Part shown: piece by piece, positions 22,579 to 33,908 of the stretch
How positions within the stretch are numbered: position 1 is the stretch's first letter
Layout of the letters: the number at the start of each line of letters is the position of its first letter
DNA from: Antitrichia curtipendula
Lineage: Eukaryota > Streptophyta > Bryopsida > Hypnales > Leucodontaceae
Length of the DNA: 64,000 nt
Reading direction: 5' to 3'
Assembly (NCBI GenBank): GCA_951230915.1
Contig: OX579641.1
Location: forward strand, 5,642,001-5,706,000
Program-made: the position numbers and the translations under genes
Notes under the pieces: generated by a model
Told to the model about the DNA's origin: nothing
Seen by the model: the letters and a program-made list of their open reading frames with translations, nothing else
Databases searched by the model: none

Positions 22579-23241
22579 ATGGGCATCATGACCCGGCGTA
22601 GCGTGTGGGTGACTGTTGCCGTGTTGATGAGCGTGGCGCTGGTGCCCATGCTCGCCATGGCAGCGGACGAGGATCCGCTCCAGGACTTCTGCGTAGCGGA
22701 CTGGAAGAGCGGACTGACCATCAACGGCCTCACCTGCAAGCCGGCCGGTGAGGTCTCCGCGGACGACTTCAAGTTCGCTGACTTGAAGAACGCAGGAAAC
22801 ACCAACAATCCCAACAACGCAGTCGTCACGCCTGCGTCCGTGCTTCAGTTCTCCGGATTGAACACTTTGGGCATCTCCGCTGCTCGCATCGACTTCGCCA
22901 AGGGCGGCATCAACCCCCCGCACACGCACCCACGCGCTACTGAAATTCTGCTGCTGGCCAAAGGCGAGTTGTACGTGGGCTTCGTGAGCACCAACAACAC
23001 CTTGTTTGCCACCACCCTCAAGGAAGGCGAGCTGTTCGTGTTCCCTAAGGGCCTGGTGCATTTCCAGCTGAACGTGGGCAAATACCCTGCGTTGGCTTTT
23101 GCCGCTTTGAGCAGCCAGAACCCTGGTGTGCAGCAGATTGCCCCCGCTTTGTTCACTCCGGACATCAAGGACGAGGTGTTGGAGAAGGCATTCAGGATCA
23201 ACGAGAAGACGGTAGACCTGATCCAGAAACAGTTCCCCTGA
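22579..23241 (+). CDS. Germin-like protein 4 (secreted cupin)
   Basis: The only plus-strand member. Intact, intronless, 220 codons from the ATG at 22579; a longer in-frame reading would need a TTG start. Signal peptide about 1-29, Cys38/Cys53, His115, His117, Glu122, His161, PKG in box 2, one NNT sequon. It ends in FP where the minus-strand sisters 1, 2, 3, 5 and 6 have one more residue, a feature shared with GLP7, its partner in the inverted duplication. Lys43 of the sisters' ADLKSG segment is replaced within ADWKSG, also as in GLP7. Confidence 0.95.
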   Translation: MGIMTRRSVWVTVAVLMSVALVPMLAMAADEDPLQDFCVADWKSGLTINGLTCKPAGEVSADDFKFADLKNAGNTNNPNNAVVTPASVLQFSGLNTLGISAARIDFAKGGINPPHTHPRATEILLLAKGELYVGFVSTNNTLFATTLKEGELFVFPKGLVHFQLNVGKYPALAFAALSSQNPGVQQIAPALFTPDIKDEVLEKAFRINEKTVDLIQKQFP

Positions 23242-24074
23242 TCTGTAAATTGATGAATAGCTCGTCAAATTTATTATCAGAGTCGAACTAGCTGTGAATA
23301 TTAACATCATGCGCAGCCACAGTCGAGACAATTACTGTCAATGTTCGGTTTAGGATCCGATGACTTCTGATTCGTTACTCATTAGCTCGATTGTATTGCT
23401 TTCAGAGCACTGTCTGGTCTGAATCCAAGTGCATGTGAAGTTATCCGTCATTTATCCCTGGCCATAGGTGGACAACATGCATCTATTTGAATAAATATAT
23501 ATTGATCACTCCGTTGTTTTCTCATTTTCGTAAAACGGTGTACTGTACAGTGTGTTGAAGTAGATCAATGAGCTATGATCTGTTCAGATCTTGTGAGCCT
23601 GTGCATCTGTAAGTCACATTGAGGTAAATCTGTGTTGTTTGCATCTCAAATTTCAAAGAGACGTTGTTCACGAGGGGAGTAGTACGGAGTAGATAATTGT
23701 ACGCGCGAGCACATAATTGTGCTTGCCTTGTTTTTAGCTTCCATTTATTTTCAGTTAGTTACTTGAATTCCAGGTTATGATGTATTGATGTTGCAATTAC
23801 TAGGTGACCGTGTAAGTTATCCTGCCAGTAATGTCTCATTCTCTGAGTTCATCTCCTGATCGAGTTAAAAGTAGGTCTTACGTCTTCTCTTAGCAATACC
23901 TGCCTAGATTTTCGAACAACGGTACTATTGTCACGGACTTGTCTTCAATTCAGAATTTGCGGGTCTGGACCAAGTTGGGGTGAGCTCCTTCGGTGACGAT
24001 CTTATGAAGCAGTGATCCAGAATATTAGAAATAATAATAAGACGAATATCATTTACTTGCGAGAAATGAAGCAG
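23242..24074. other. 3' flank of GLP4
   Basis: No gene. It contains the conserved 3' block (AAAACGGTGT at 23532-23541, about 290 bp past the stop) and the end of the inverted duplication. From about 23,900 a block matches 36,680-36,880 in direct orientation. Confidence 0.5.
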
Positions 24075-24487
24075 TAAGGTAGTGTGCTCTAAAAGCGCCC
24101 ATCTTCTTGAAATCACCCCTATTTTTAGGTGAAGAATGGAGATGGAGTGATCCTTAAATGGACCAGTTAGCAATTGAATGCATTGAGGAAAAACTATTTT
24201 CCTATTGCAAGAGCCAATCATTGTCTTTGATTTCTGCACATCTCTTTACAAGTTGCAAGTGGACAGATTTTGGAAGACCTATGGTCATAAATAGGTGCCT
24301 ATGCCCTGAATCTTTGAAAATTCATAAGTAATTCAAAAATGATTGGAAAAATACAAAACCACTTATGTTTGGTATCACATCTATTTTTCTTTCTCTGAAA
24401 AATGATCTAAAAATATTTTCGTCCATGAAAGCCTGTGAAAAAGGTGGACCAGCCCTTAAATGGTCGCTTTAAGAGCATACTACCTTA
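24075..24487. mobile_element. MITE with TAAGGTAGTRTGCTCT termini
   Basis: Left end TAAGGTAGTGTGCTCTAAAA and reversed right end TAAGGTAGTATGCTCTTAAA, 413 bp in all. The inner part (for example AATTCATAAGTAATTCAAAA near 24,318) recurs near 26,168, so a second, damaged copy lies at about 26,090-26,340. Confidence 0.7.
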
Positions 24488-27412
24488 GATATTTCATTAT
24501 TCACACAATCACACTATGCCTCTTCTGCCAGATAGGAGTAATAACTAAGGCTCATAATTATATTGATTTTCAAATCATTAAAAGACACGGAAAGAAAATG
24601 ATTTAGTGTTTTCAAGCTAATTAAGCATGTGATTCATGAATTTTCTTCATTTTTTCTTCAAAGTTCATGATAAATTCAAATCTATACAAAAAGAATTCAT
24701 GAAAAAATTCACAAAGAATTAGTGGTTGCCTGCACTCCCAGTGTGGAGTTTTATTGCACCTTGTGAAGGTGTATGCAGTTACACATATGTGGTGTCATAT
24801 TTGAATATGATATGGACATATGATTCAGATGTTAATGTGACATTATAATGTTCATTCTTGGCTAGATTTTTTGGCTTTGAATTTTTGCATTTCTTAACTT
24901 CAAATTTTTGGCCTATTTATTTTGAAATGCTTGTTCATTTTCAGAATTCTTGACAACGAGGAGATTGCCCGACATAAATGCCCATCTAGAAATGGATGAA
25001 ACATGTGATTAATGAATGAAAAATTTGTAATCACTGATTTCATGCACTCGGAGGAGATTAAGAAAAATAATCCTCCTTCAAAATGAAAGGGACATTTCTT
25101 GGCGGGTTTTTACAGATGGAAGCAAGCAATCTTATTGCATTGAGAGCATTTGCTTCTGAGTTCCAAAGTGTTCACTCTAATAATTTCAAAAATGAACTTT
25201 GTCTAAGTAGAATTCATGATTCAAATAAGTTCCTCATAACTGACGTAATTTAATTTTTTGTATGATAGATTGGTAGGTGGACCACTTATTAAAAGTAGCT
25301 AGCTCAAAAAGTCTAACTTTTTTTCCATTGGTGTCTATAAAACTAATAAAAGTATAGCAAATCATGGTGTTTATCAAATTCTTCCTTTTTTATAGTTAGA
25401 AAATCTATATAGCAAGTCACCTAGGTGACAAGTGACAAGTGACAAGTCTAAATTTGAAATTGGAATAAGATATTTGATTTTATGATTACATTAAGTGTTC
25501 AAATTAAAGTAGAAATTTGACTTGATAAACTTCATCTCATTAATTCAAGAATTCAAACTCAAAAATTTATTAATTTCATGGATGAAATTTAGATCAAAGA
25601 TAACAGAGTTATCGAGCAAGCTAGTCAATGGCCAATACATTATTTACAACTTACATTGAAGAAAATATGGACTCCCTAGAGGGTTGAGACATGTCATTCA
25701 GTTGTGCAAAAATAAAAAGTTTCTAACAAAAAAATTAAAATTAAAAATTGCAATTTGACATGGCATTGGAAGTATTCATGTGGTCCATGATCATAAATAC
25801 TTTTTTTCAAAAAAATTAAATACTTTTTTCCATTTTCATGAATGTATTTGCACATCTGGCCAACAGAGAAACGACCCTGTAGAGAGTCCAAATTTTCTGT
25901 AATGCTAAAAGTGTTTTTTTGGAACAACCCGCTGTGATTGTTGATAAAAGCAGCCACCTTGAAATGTGGAAGAGAGGGTGCCATTCTTAGAATTTTGTGT
26001 CATGCTTGCCTGCTTAGATGTCATTGGATGAATCAAGGAAAGAAGCATTATCAATTGCAAGAGCCAATCATTCGCCATGCTTTCCCCATCTTTCTTTAGA
26101 ATTGCAACTGAACCGTTTATAAATGACCTAGGGTCGTAAATAAGGACCTATGATCCAACTCGTTTGAAAATTCATAAGTAATTCAAAAATGCTTGAAAAA
26201 ATACGAAACCACTTGAATTAGATTCCTCATCTATTTCTCTTTGTCTGAAAAATGACCTAAAATTATTCCCGTCCAATGAAATACACGGAAAAAGGCGGAC
26301 CAGCCCTTGGATGTGCCATTTCTGAACCTCCTACCTTAGTCTAGTTCTTCAACAAGTTCTAAATTCAAGCGCATTATAAAGTTTCAAGAAATCTCAACAT
26401 TCCAGATGTTGGCATCTATTTCTATTATCAGTATTATGAATCATATCATTCATATGCCAACCCAAACTCCCAAAAGTAGCAGAGAAAAGAGGTACTTTAA
26501 AACTGGACTTCAAACTCTAACCAAACTTTCGTTAATATGGACCGAGCGGAAGGGGAAGGGTGAAATTCTTGACAGCTTCGTTAAATTGGCACGATTCAGG
26601 ACGCCAGAAATTGTAATTCATCTGCACAAAGCTCTAAAGTCTAGGACTGGTATAGATCTCAGAACGCACAGACTCACGGCCTAAACGTGAAAGTCCCAAG
26701 TTTGTTCAAATATGCGTTTTACCGTTAAATTGACGGTAAAAGAAGGTTATGAATTGGAAAAATGGTATATGGAATACCGCTATTTTAATGAGATTTTCCA
26801 TTCCTATCTTGGTAGATCTATGGACACAGAGAATACGACTTTAATAGCAGGTTAACTTACACAAGCAACCTTATCTTCTCGATAATATATATAATGCAAT
26901 TCTCATCATAACCAAAAAGTTCAAGTAACTAACTGAAAATAGCGCAATCATCTATTGTATTACTCGCCTCGTGAATCATGAACCCAGATATCTCTTTTGA
27001 AATTTGGTCGACCAATATCACTCAGACTTTTATTTTCCTCCAACTGAGTTACAAATATTAATGCACAGGACTAAAAACTGTGCTCAGATTCAAAACTTGA
27101 TGCTTCAACACTCGGCACACCGATTTCTGAATATGAGAAGACCTGTGCATACACAGTATGGACCTATATGTCATGGATTATTCGATCAGTTCGATCGATA
27201 TTGTCCAACTACATATGGGTAGACCAAATGAAAGATCACGTGCTTCACACTTGCCACTCTGAGAGCAATATACAAAATCATGCTAAAGAATCAGAAGTCA
27301 CTCAACCCCTGTCTCGCTTCAAACGCATCTTGATCTCGGAGGAACTGAAGTAACATACGATGTTTCCACTGATCGACTCAGTCTGACTAATTTGATGAGC
27401 TATTGAACAATT
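24488..27412. other. Spacer with damaged MITEs and 3' flank of GLP5
   Basis: No gene. Bases 24,750-26,000 show nothing I can interpret. A damaged second copy of the 24,075 MITE ends near 26,338. A short GTTAAATTGACGG-type MITE may span about 26,717-26,797. From about 26,800 the sequence is the 3' flank of GLP5, related to that of GLP6. Confidence 0.45.
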
Positions 27413-28069
27413 TTACACGCGGAACTGCTTCTGGATCAAGTCCACCGTCTTCTCGTCGATCCGGAACGCCTTCTCCAACACCTCGTCCTTGATGTCCGGA
27501 GTGAACAAAGCCGGAGCAATCTGCTGCACGCCAGGATTCTGGCTGCTCAAAGCGGCAAAAGCCAACGCCGCGTATTTGCCCACGTTCAGCTGGAAGTGCA
27601 CCAAACCCCTGGGAAACACGAACAGCTCGCCTTCCTTGAGGGTGGTGGCAAACAAAGTGTTGTTGGTGTCCACAAAGCCCACGTACAGCTCGCCCTTCAC
27701 CACAAGCAGGATCTCGGTGGCTCTAGGGTGGATGTGCGGGGGGTTGATGCCGCCCTTGGCGAAGTCGATGCGAGCAGCGGAGATGCCCAAAGTGTTCAAT
27801 CCCGGGAACTGAAGGACGAAAGCGGGAGTGACCGCGGCGTTGTTGGCGTTGTTGGTGTCGCCGGCGTTCTTCAAGCCAGCAAAAGTGAAGTCGTCCGCGG
27901 ACACCGCATCGGCGGGCTTGCAGGTGAGTCCGTTGATGGTGATTCCGCTGTTCAAGTCCGCTACGCAGAAGTCCTGGAGCGGATCCTCGTCTGCTGCCAT
28001 GGCGAGCATGGGCACCAGCGCCACGCCCATCAACACGGCCACCGTCATCCACCCACTGCTTCTGGCCAT
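27413..28069 (-). CDS. Germin-like protein 5 (secreted cupin)
   Basis: Intact and intronless. The codon equal to Met1 of most sisters is ACG, so the first usable ATG is three codons later at 28069, giving 218 residues; the signal peptide is still long enough. Cysteine pair, HxH...E and H ligands and the NNT sequon are all kept, with PRG in box 2 as in GLP6. It also has HIHP in place of HTHP in box 1, between and after the two metal His residues; the ligands themselves are unchanged. Closest relative is GLP6, about 5.6 kb away in the same orientation, so the two are a recent tandem duplication. Confidence 0.93.
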   Translation of the reverse strand: MARSSGWMTVAVLMGVALVPMLAMAADEDPLQDFCVADLNSGITINGLTCKPADAVSADDFTFAGLKNAGDTNNANNAAVTPAFVLQFPGLNTLGISAARIDFAKGGINPPHIHPRATEILLVVKGELYVGFVDTNNTLFATTLKEGELFVFPRGLVHFQLNVGKYAALAFAALSSQNPGVQQIAPALFTPDIKDEVLEKAFRIDEKTVDLIQKQFRV

Positions 28070-28220
28070 GATGCCCGTGTCGACTACTAGGCTGCTAGAA
28101 ATTGAAGGTTTGTTTCCGGAGTTCAACTGAGTGTAACGTCAGCTGAGATGGTTGTGGAATTCAGTTGGGAGGATGGCACTGAAATGGTTGCTGCTGTTAC
28201 AAATGTTTGGGCTGTGGAGG

Positions 28221-28273
28221 TTTAAATACATATCGGGCCATGACTTGTGAAGCGCGTTATCGAAGACTTCGGG
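28221..28273 (-). promoter_or_regulatory. GLP5 core promoter
   Basis: A weaker TATTTAAA box on the minus strand (28221-28228) followed by CCTCCACAGCCC. The CGCG inverted repeat at 28249-28273 is degraded on one side (GAAGTCTTCGATAACGCGC). Confidence 0.55.
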
Positions 28274-30201
28274 TGACTGGCAAGGAAGTAAACTTCGGGA
28301 GTGGATTACTTTGGAGAAAGAAAACTGAATTCGGTACTACTGTTGTGAAGCTAGGCCCTAGAACGGAAACTCGGACGCGCGCCGAATAATTGAAAAGCCT
28401 CTCCCTTGACGGAATTGCCGTGATTAATGGTCGAAGAAATTGTGTGATTAGGGAAGAGGAGAATTTTTGAACTGATTTCTTCTCTTGAATTGTAAATAGA
28501 CGTGTGCCAATCTGGAGGAATTGAAGGAAATTTAAAAAATATCTTAGGACTTTGTCGCCATTGAAATAAATGTTGAATAATATATATATTTCTCTCGCTG
28601 TTGAAATGGTTTCCCATGTTTGCCAAATCAGAATTACGAAAATCTGTGGACTTCTGTCAAACTGGTGTTCGATTTCCTCAGTTCATTTTCGTAACAGTTG
28701 AAGAAGGTTGTCAGATGGATTGTCGGATTGGGGCAGGACACAAAAGTCGGCACGCCCATAATAATGCGGTGAGAAGTCGAACAGGCGCCTTCTTCAATCT
28801 TCATCATCAAATCTTGAGCCTCACTCAACTCTCAAATACTAATTTTTTTAACAAGACTAGAATGATTAAATCCCTCAAGGACTGGGGTACTGATTGCATG
28901 CAGAAAATTGGCAAAACTGTCACTTTTAAACCCCTAAATGCTCAAGCCTATTTTGAGCTTCTTGGAATTTGCTCTAAATTGAACACAAAGTCAAACATTT
29001 TGAAAAGTTTTATTTAATATTTTTTTAATTGTAAGTTTGTAACCTTTAGTTATAAATTCAAACTAGACATGTTAAAGGTCCAGAGGAAAAGAAATCACAA
29101 TAATATCATTTATGGGTAGTAGAATTTAAAAGAATAAATTTTTTTGTCATATACTTTCATTGCTTAACCCCTAAATGCCCAAGGCACCAAATTTTGGTGT
29201 CAACAAAACTTCCAAGTTAAGTAAAACCTTACCAAGCTGAAAATTCTCTTTAAAGTCTAGTTTTGAAAATGAATGTTTATAATTTTTCAGTTCAAGATTT
29301 TGTTCAAGGACTCAAGGAGTTGAAGTAAGATGAAAAAGGTATATTTTTGACCTCATGGTTTTACCAAATGTGATTAGTCTATAAAATTCAACTCCTCTTA
29401 TTCTGAAAATTTTGAACTTATAGTATTTGGTTTCAATAGAAAATGGAAATCTAAAGATCTTGTATTATGTTATTTCAGAAGTAAAATAAGAATTCTTTAC
29501 ATGTCAAAGTCCAAAATTGTCTACCTTGTAGCCCAAAAAACTTTAAACAATATAACTCTTGATTCAACACCAAATTAGAAAGAAAATATAACGAATGCAA
29601 TGAAGTAAATTAAAGAGCTTGATTCAATGCGACTTTCAAAAGTTTTGAAAAATTACTCAAAAGAGCAAAATTTGTACATGTGGAATATATTTGAGCAACA
29701 AATACTAATTTCTTTGATAATGTCCACAATATCACCAATCTTCTATCCAATTTTTAGTTTTTCCCTTTCCGTTTCATTACTTTCATAGCAATATAGGAAA
29801 GTAAATTTGAAATGTCAACATTGACATATAATTTTTTTAGAAATTATCCTTACAATTTAATTGAAACTAATATTACTTACATCCAAATTATATTTTGTAA
29901 GTGTAAGGAAAGAAAAATTCTCACTTTCAAATATTCAAATTCTATTTTTAGAGATACTATTTTATTTGTTATGAATTTTATAAATTTGGAGCTATATAAA
30001 ATTTTCTAAAAGTAGTCGAAGAAGTCATCATTTTTGGGATGCAATAGTTTTCACTTTGCGCTAGCATTTGCACATATAATTAGTGTAAAAGGAACAAATT
30101 CAATATAATCATACAATAGAAATTCATTAAAATGTTAGTTTTGGGCCAATTATTGTTTAAAAGCCTAGGAATTGTAGGAAAGCTTGAGGTGAACGACTTT
30201 T
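28274..30201. other. Upstream region of GLP5 and TTAA-family fragments
   Basis: No gene. 28,274-28,720 resembles the upstream region of GLP6. AAACCCCTAAATGCTCAAGC near 28,927 and TTAACCCCTAAATGCCCAAG near 29,165 are ends of TTAACCCCTAAA-type elements. The first is related over about 170 bases to 63,587 onward. Their right partners were not found. Confidence 0.45.
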
Positions 30202-31131
30202 TTAACCCCTAAAGGACCAAGGCCATTTTTCTGCCCAAAAACACTCAAAACTGCCATTTCTATAGCAAAGAGTTCAAAAAATTGAAAATTGTTTTTTTTC
30301 CACATCTAACCGTAGGATCTTATACCTAACTAGTATGAAAATGTGTGGAAAAAATTTCAGAATATTTGACCGCACACATTGCAAGATATCTGCGTTTAAA
30401 GTGAAAAAAACAAGTTTTTCAGCACATTGCAGGACTAGATTTTATGACTTTGAACATTTTTAACTTAAATATTTTGCACTATAGAGTTTTGAGCTTTTAA
30501 TCTTTATAGTGGAGAATTGAGTTGAGAGTCTAGGTTACAAAAAAAACCCCAAAAAAACTTAATTTTCATTATTAAAAAAATTGTTAAGTAGAAGTAGGTA
30601 CAAGATAGAAAGAAAATCTAAAATATCAATATCTTTTATATGGAATTAAAAAGCACTAATCCCAATGGTGAGATTGTTCTAGCAAAAAAACTAAACCTTG
30701 TAGAACTTTTTTTTTTAAAAAATTATAAAAATTGCATTCAGAAATAAATCCTACAAGTTATTTTTTCAGGAAGATGCTCTAAGTGCCCGAAAAACAAGCT
30801 TGTCCATAACATTCTCATAACAAATCCAGATGAAATGAATTAAAGCTTTCCAGATAGACAAAAATATAATCTATAAGAAAAAAAAATTAGAAAAAATAAA
30901 AATAAAAAATTGCAAATTTTTTTTGCTGCCCCTCGACCCCTGTTTTGAGCTATTTGGGCATAACTTTTTTTCCCGGGCACCGATTGTGAAAAAAATTATA
31001 TTCCCATGAAGCTAATCAGATTTTCTACCTCCAAAAAAAGTTTCAAAAAATCAGGAGAAAATTTCAGCCCGTAGGTACCTGCCCGAAAACTCATTTGTCC
31101 CCCGAGGGGACAATGGTCCTTTAGGGGTTAA
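30202..31131. mobile_element. TTAA-ended transposon relic, copy B
   Basis: TTAACCCCTAAAGGACCA at both ends in inverted orientation, with TTAA as the outermost bases (30202-30205 and 31128-31131). It matches copy A (9219-10172) in reverse across most of its 930 bp. No intact frame; a short minus-strand frame near the right end is not conserved in copy A. Confidence 0.75.
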
Positions 31132-33032
31132 AGGACTTTGCCTTATTAGTACCCTGACATTTGATCTAAGCAAATAATTGGGATTTTCTTTGGTTTCCAT
31201 AGATTTTAAAAACATCCATGCAACATTAACAATGTAAGAACTTGCCAAAGTTTTTAATTGTTTATTCAATAGATATTATTTTGGTGATTTCAGTCTTTTA
31301 AAGATTAGGCTATCAGCTTGATAAGGATGTAGAAGATGCAAAATGACTTTCAAGGTTCATGTAGAAAGGAAAATATACACAAGATTTTATCATATCAAAA
31401 GGTTCATTTCTCAAGTGATGAGTGATGACCATAGTGGTAACTAATAGACTTTTTGTTTCAAAATTAACTTTTGAAAGCATGGATAGAACCATAAATATAA
31501 AATGATATATGACTCTTCAAACAACTGTACACCTCCTAAGTGCAATAAAATCAACACATCAACCATTTGTTTATTTCTTGTAGTTGCCCAATTAAATTGC
31601 TTCAAATAGTTTTTATTTTATTTTTGAGAAATGAATCACATATCTTCTATAAATAACTAAAATTTTAGGTTATTGCAATGATTTGAATTTACCATGAATC
31701 TTTGAAGAAAAGCCATGAAGAAAAGCCATAACCAAAATGCAAAATCAGTAGTTCCAAAAACCATAACTTTTTTCCATACATGTTTACAAATTAAAGCTTA
31801 TCTAGAACATTATAGTGAAAAACAAATTTCCTTGTCTTTCTATAATAATAAAATCAATGGATCAATTTTGTTATAAGCCCTTTGTTCAAATTGTAATAAA
31901 GTATCTATGAAGTACGTATATGAATCTTTCAAAATTTCAAATTAGAGCAGAAAAAGAAAAATGAGAAAATAGACCTAGTAAGCTTTCTTTCAAAAATGAA
32001 GACAAAACATCATTTTCCTGGAAAAATTTCAGATCAAGATCAAGGAGTTTGAAGTGGCAAAAAAATATAAAAGTCCATTGTTTTTTTCAACCACCCCATA
32101 ACTGTTGTTGATGTCAGTTGGTAAAAGCAACCGACAGTGAAATGCGAGAGAGAAGGATACATGCATCCGCGCTCTTGTCTGAATAAGTGAACGACTGTAC
32201 CACCCTTGAATGGATGAAAGATAAGATTTAGAATTGGTTTCTTTGCAGTCTTCCAACCCGTCCGAAGTAAAAAGTAGTCTAATTCTTCCACTTCTAAACT
32301 GCCTAAGTGCATTATTTATTGAGCTCCAATAAACCTCATTGTATATATATCAAATGCTGGCATCTCCTATTAAAATGATTATAGGTATCATAGGTTTACA
32401 CACTGTCGCAGAGAAAAGGGGAACTTTACCGCCCGGGACTTTCAGCCCAAAGGATGAAGTAATGAACAAAGAGAATAGGATTTTAGGTGCAGGTTAACTT
32501 GCAGAACAGCAGAACCTAGCAAATAATATAATGCAACATCATAACCGGGAATTTCAAGTAACTAGCTTTCTGAAACCAATGAGGATCGAAATTAGCACAA
32601 CCATCTATTACTCGCCTTGTGAACACAAACTCTATTCAAATTTGGTCAGCAAACAAGATGTACAGACTTTCATTTCCTCGAACTGAGATATGATGCGAAT
32701 GCACAGGGTCACAGAGTGTGCTCCAATATGTAACTCAATGATAATTCAACACATTGATCACCGTTTTATGAAAATGAGAAAACCTGTGGATGGACCAATC
32801 ATTACTCAATTACATGGGGTGTCCAATTATGGGTACTAAACCAATGCAAGGATGGATCACTTCAACCTTGGGTTCAGACCAGCCACAATCAACACAATCA
32901 ACCTAAAGAACCAGAAGTCACTCGACGCCTGTCTCGCTTCGAACGCATGTTGATCCAGCAACGGTGGCTGATACTATTATTACTATAATTCCACAAACTC
33001 GGTGACTCGATCTGAAAAGCTATTGAACAATT
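31132..33032. other. Spacer and 3' flank of GLP6
   Basis: AT-rich without a supported gene up to about 32,350. After that it is the duplicated GLP 3' flank, with CACCGTTTTATGAAA at 32759-32773, about 265 bp past the GLP6 stop. Confidence 0.45.
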
Positions 33033-33698
33033 TTACACGCGGAACTGCTTCTGGATCAGGTCCACCGTCTTCTCGTCGATCCGGAACGCCTTCTCCAACA
33101 CCTCGTCCTTGATGTCCGGAGTGAACAAAGCGGGAGCAATCTGCTGCACGCCAGGGTTCTGGCTGCTCAAAGCGGCGAACGCCAACGCCGCGTATTTGCC
33201 CACGTTCAGCTGGAAGTGCACCAGGCCCCTGGGAAACACGAACAGCTCGCCTTCCTTGAGGGTGGTGGCAAACAAGGTGTTGTTGGTGTCCACAAAGCCC
33301 ACGTACAGCTCGCCTTTCACCACCAGCAGGATCTCGGTGGCTCTGGGGTGCGTGTGCGGGGGGTTGATGCCGCCCTTGGCGAAGTCGATGCGAGCAGCGG
33401 AGATGCCCAAAGTGTTCAATCCCGGGAACTGAAGGACGAATGCGGGAGTGACCGCGGCGTTGTTGGCGTTGTTGGTGTCGCCGGCGTTCTTCAAGCCAGC
33501 AAAAGTGAAGTCGTCCGCGGAGACCTGGTCGGCAGGCTTGCAGGTGAGTCCGTTGATGGTGATTCCGCTCTTCAAGTCCGCTACGCAGAAGTCCTGGAGC
33601 GGATCCTCGTCTGCTGCCATGGCGAGCATGGGCGCTAGCGCCACGCTCAGGAACACGGCAACCGTCACCCAAACGCTGCGTCGGATCATGACACCCAT
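33033..33698 (-). CDS. Germin-like protein 6 (secreted cupin)
   Basis: Intact intronless gene, 221 codons from the ATG at 33698. Signal peptide about 1-29; Cys38/Cys53; His115, His117, Glu122, His161; PRG in box 2; NNT sequon at Asn139. Very close to GLP5, including the KYAALAF segment after box 2 and the C-terminal FRV. It keeps the first ATG that GLP5 lost, so it is the better candidate for an active gene of the pair. Expected in the cell wall. Confidence 0.95.
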   Translation of the reverse strand: MGVMIRRSVWVTVAVFLSVALAPMLAMAADEDPLQDFCVADLKSGITINGLTCKPADQVSADDFTFAGLKNAGDTNNANNAAVTPAFVLQFPGLNTLGISAARIDFAKGGINPPHTHPRATEILLVVKGELYVGFVDTNNTLFATTLKEGELFVFPRGLVHFQLNVGKYAALAFAALSSQNPGVQQIAPALFTPDIKDEVLEKAFRIDEKTVDLIQKQFRV

Positions 33699-33856
33699 GT
33701 CGGTGCTGGTAGAAATTGAAGGAGGAACTCGGGAGTTCAGCTGCAACTCTGCAAGTCGAGCTCCGTGAGTGTAGCAGTGTCAGCTGAGATGGTTGTGGAA
33801 ACTGGAGGATGGCACTGAAATGGTTGCTGCTATTACAATTGCTTGGGCTGTGGGGG

Positions 33857-33908
33857 TTTATATACACACCGGCGTCATGACTTGTGAAGCGCGTTCTGGA
33901 AGACGCGG
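33857..33908 (-). promoter_or_regulatory. GLP6 core promoter
   Basis: TATATAAA on the minus strand (33857-33864) followed by CCCCCACAGCCC. CGCG inverted repeat (CGCGTCTTCCAGAACGCGC) at 33886-33908. Confidence 0.65.

Larger units (their letters stand above)
21900..23850. repeat. Left arm of inverted GLP duplication (partner 37280-39060)
   Basis: The whole GLP4 unit with upstream and downstream flanks matches the GLP7 unit in reverse. Anchors: the CCACCAGCAAAACGCCGAG block near 21,939 against CTCGGCGTTTTGCTGGTGG near 39,031, and the GTAATTGCAACATCAATACA-type block near 23,790 and 37,360. Together with the 16.7-18.2 kb arm this is one inverted segmental duplication into which 18.2-21.9 kb was added. 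Confidence 0.8.
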
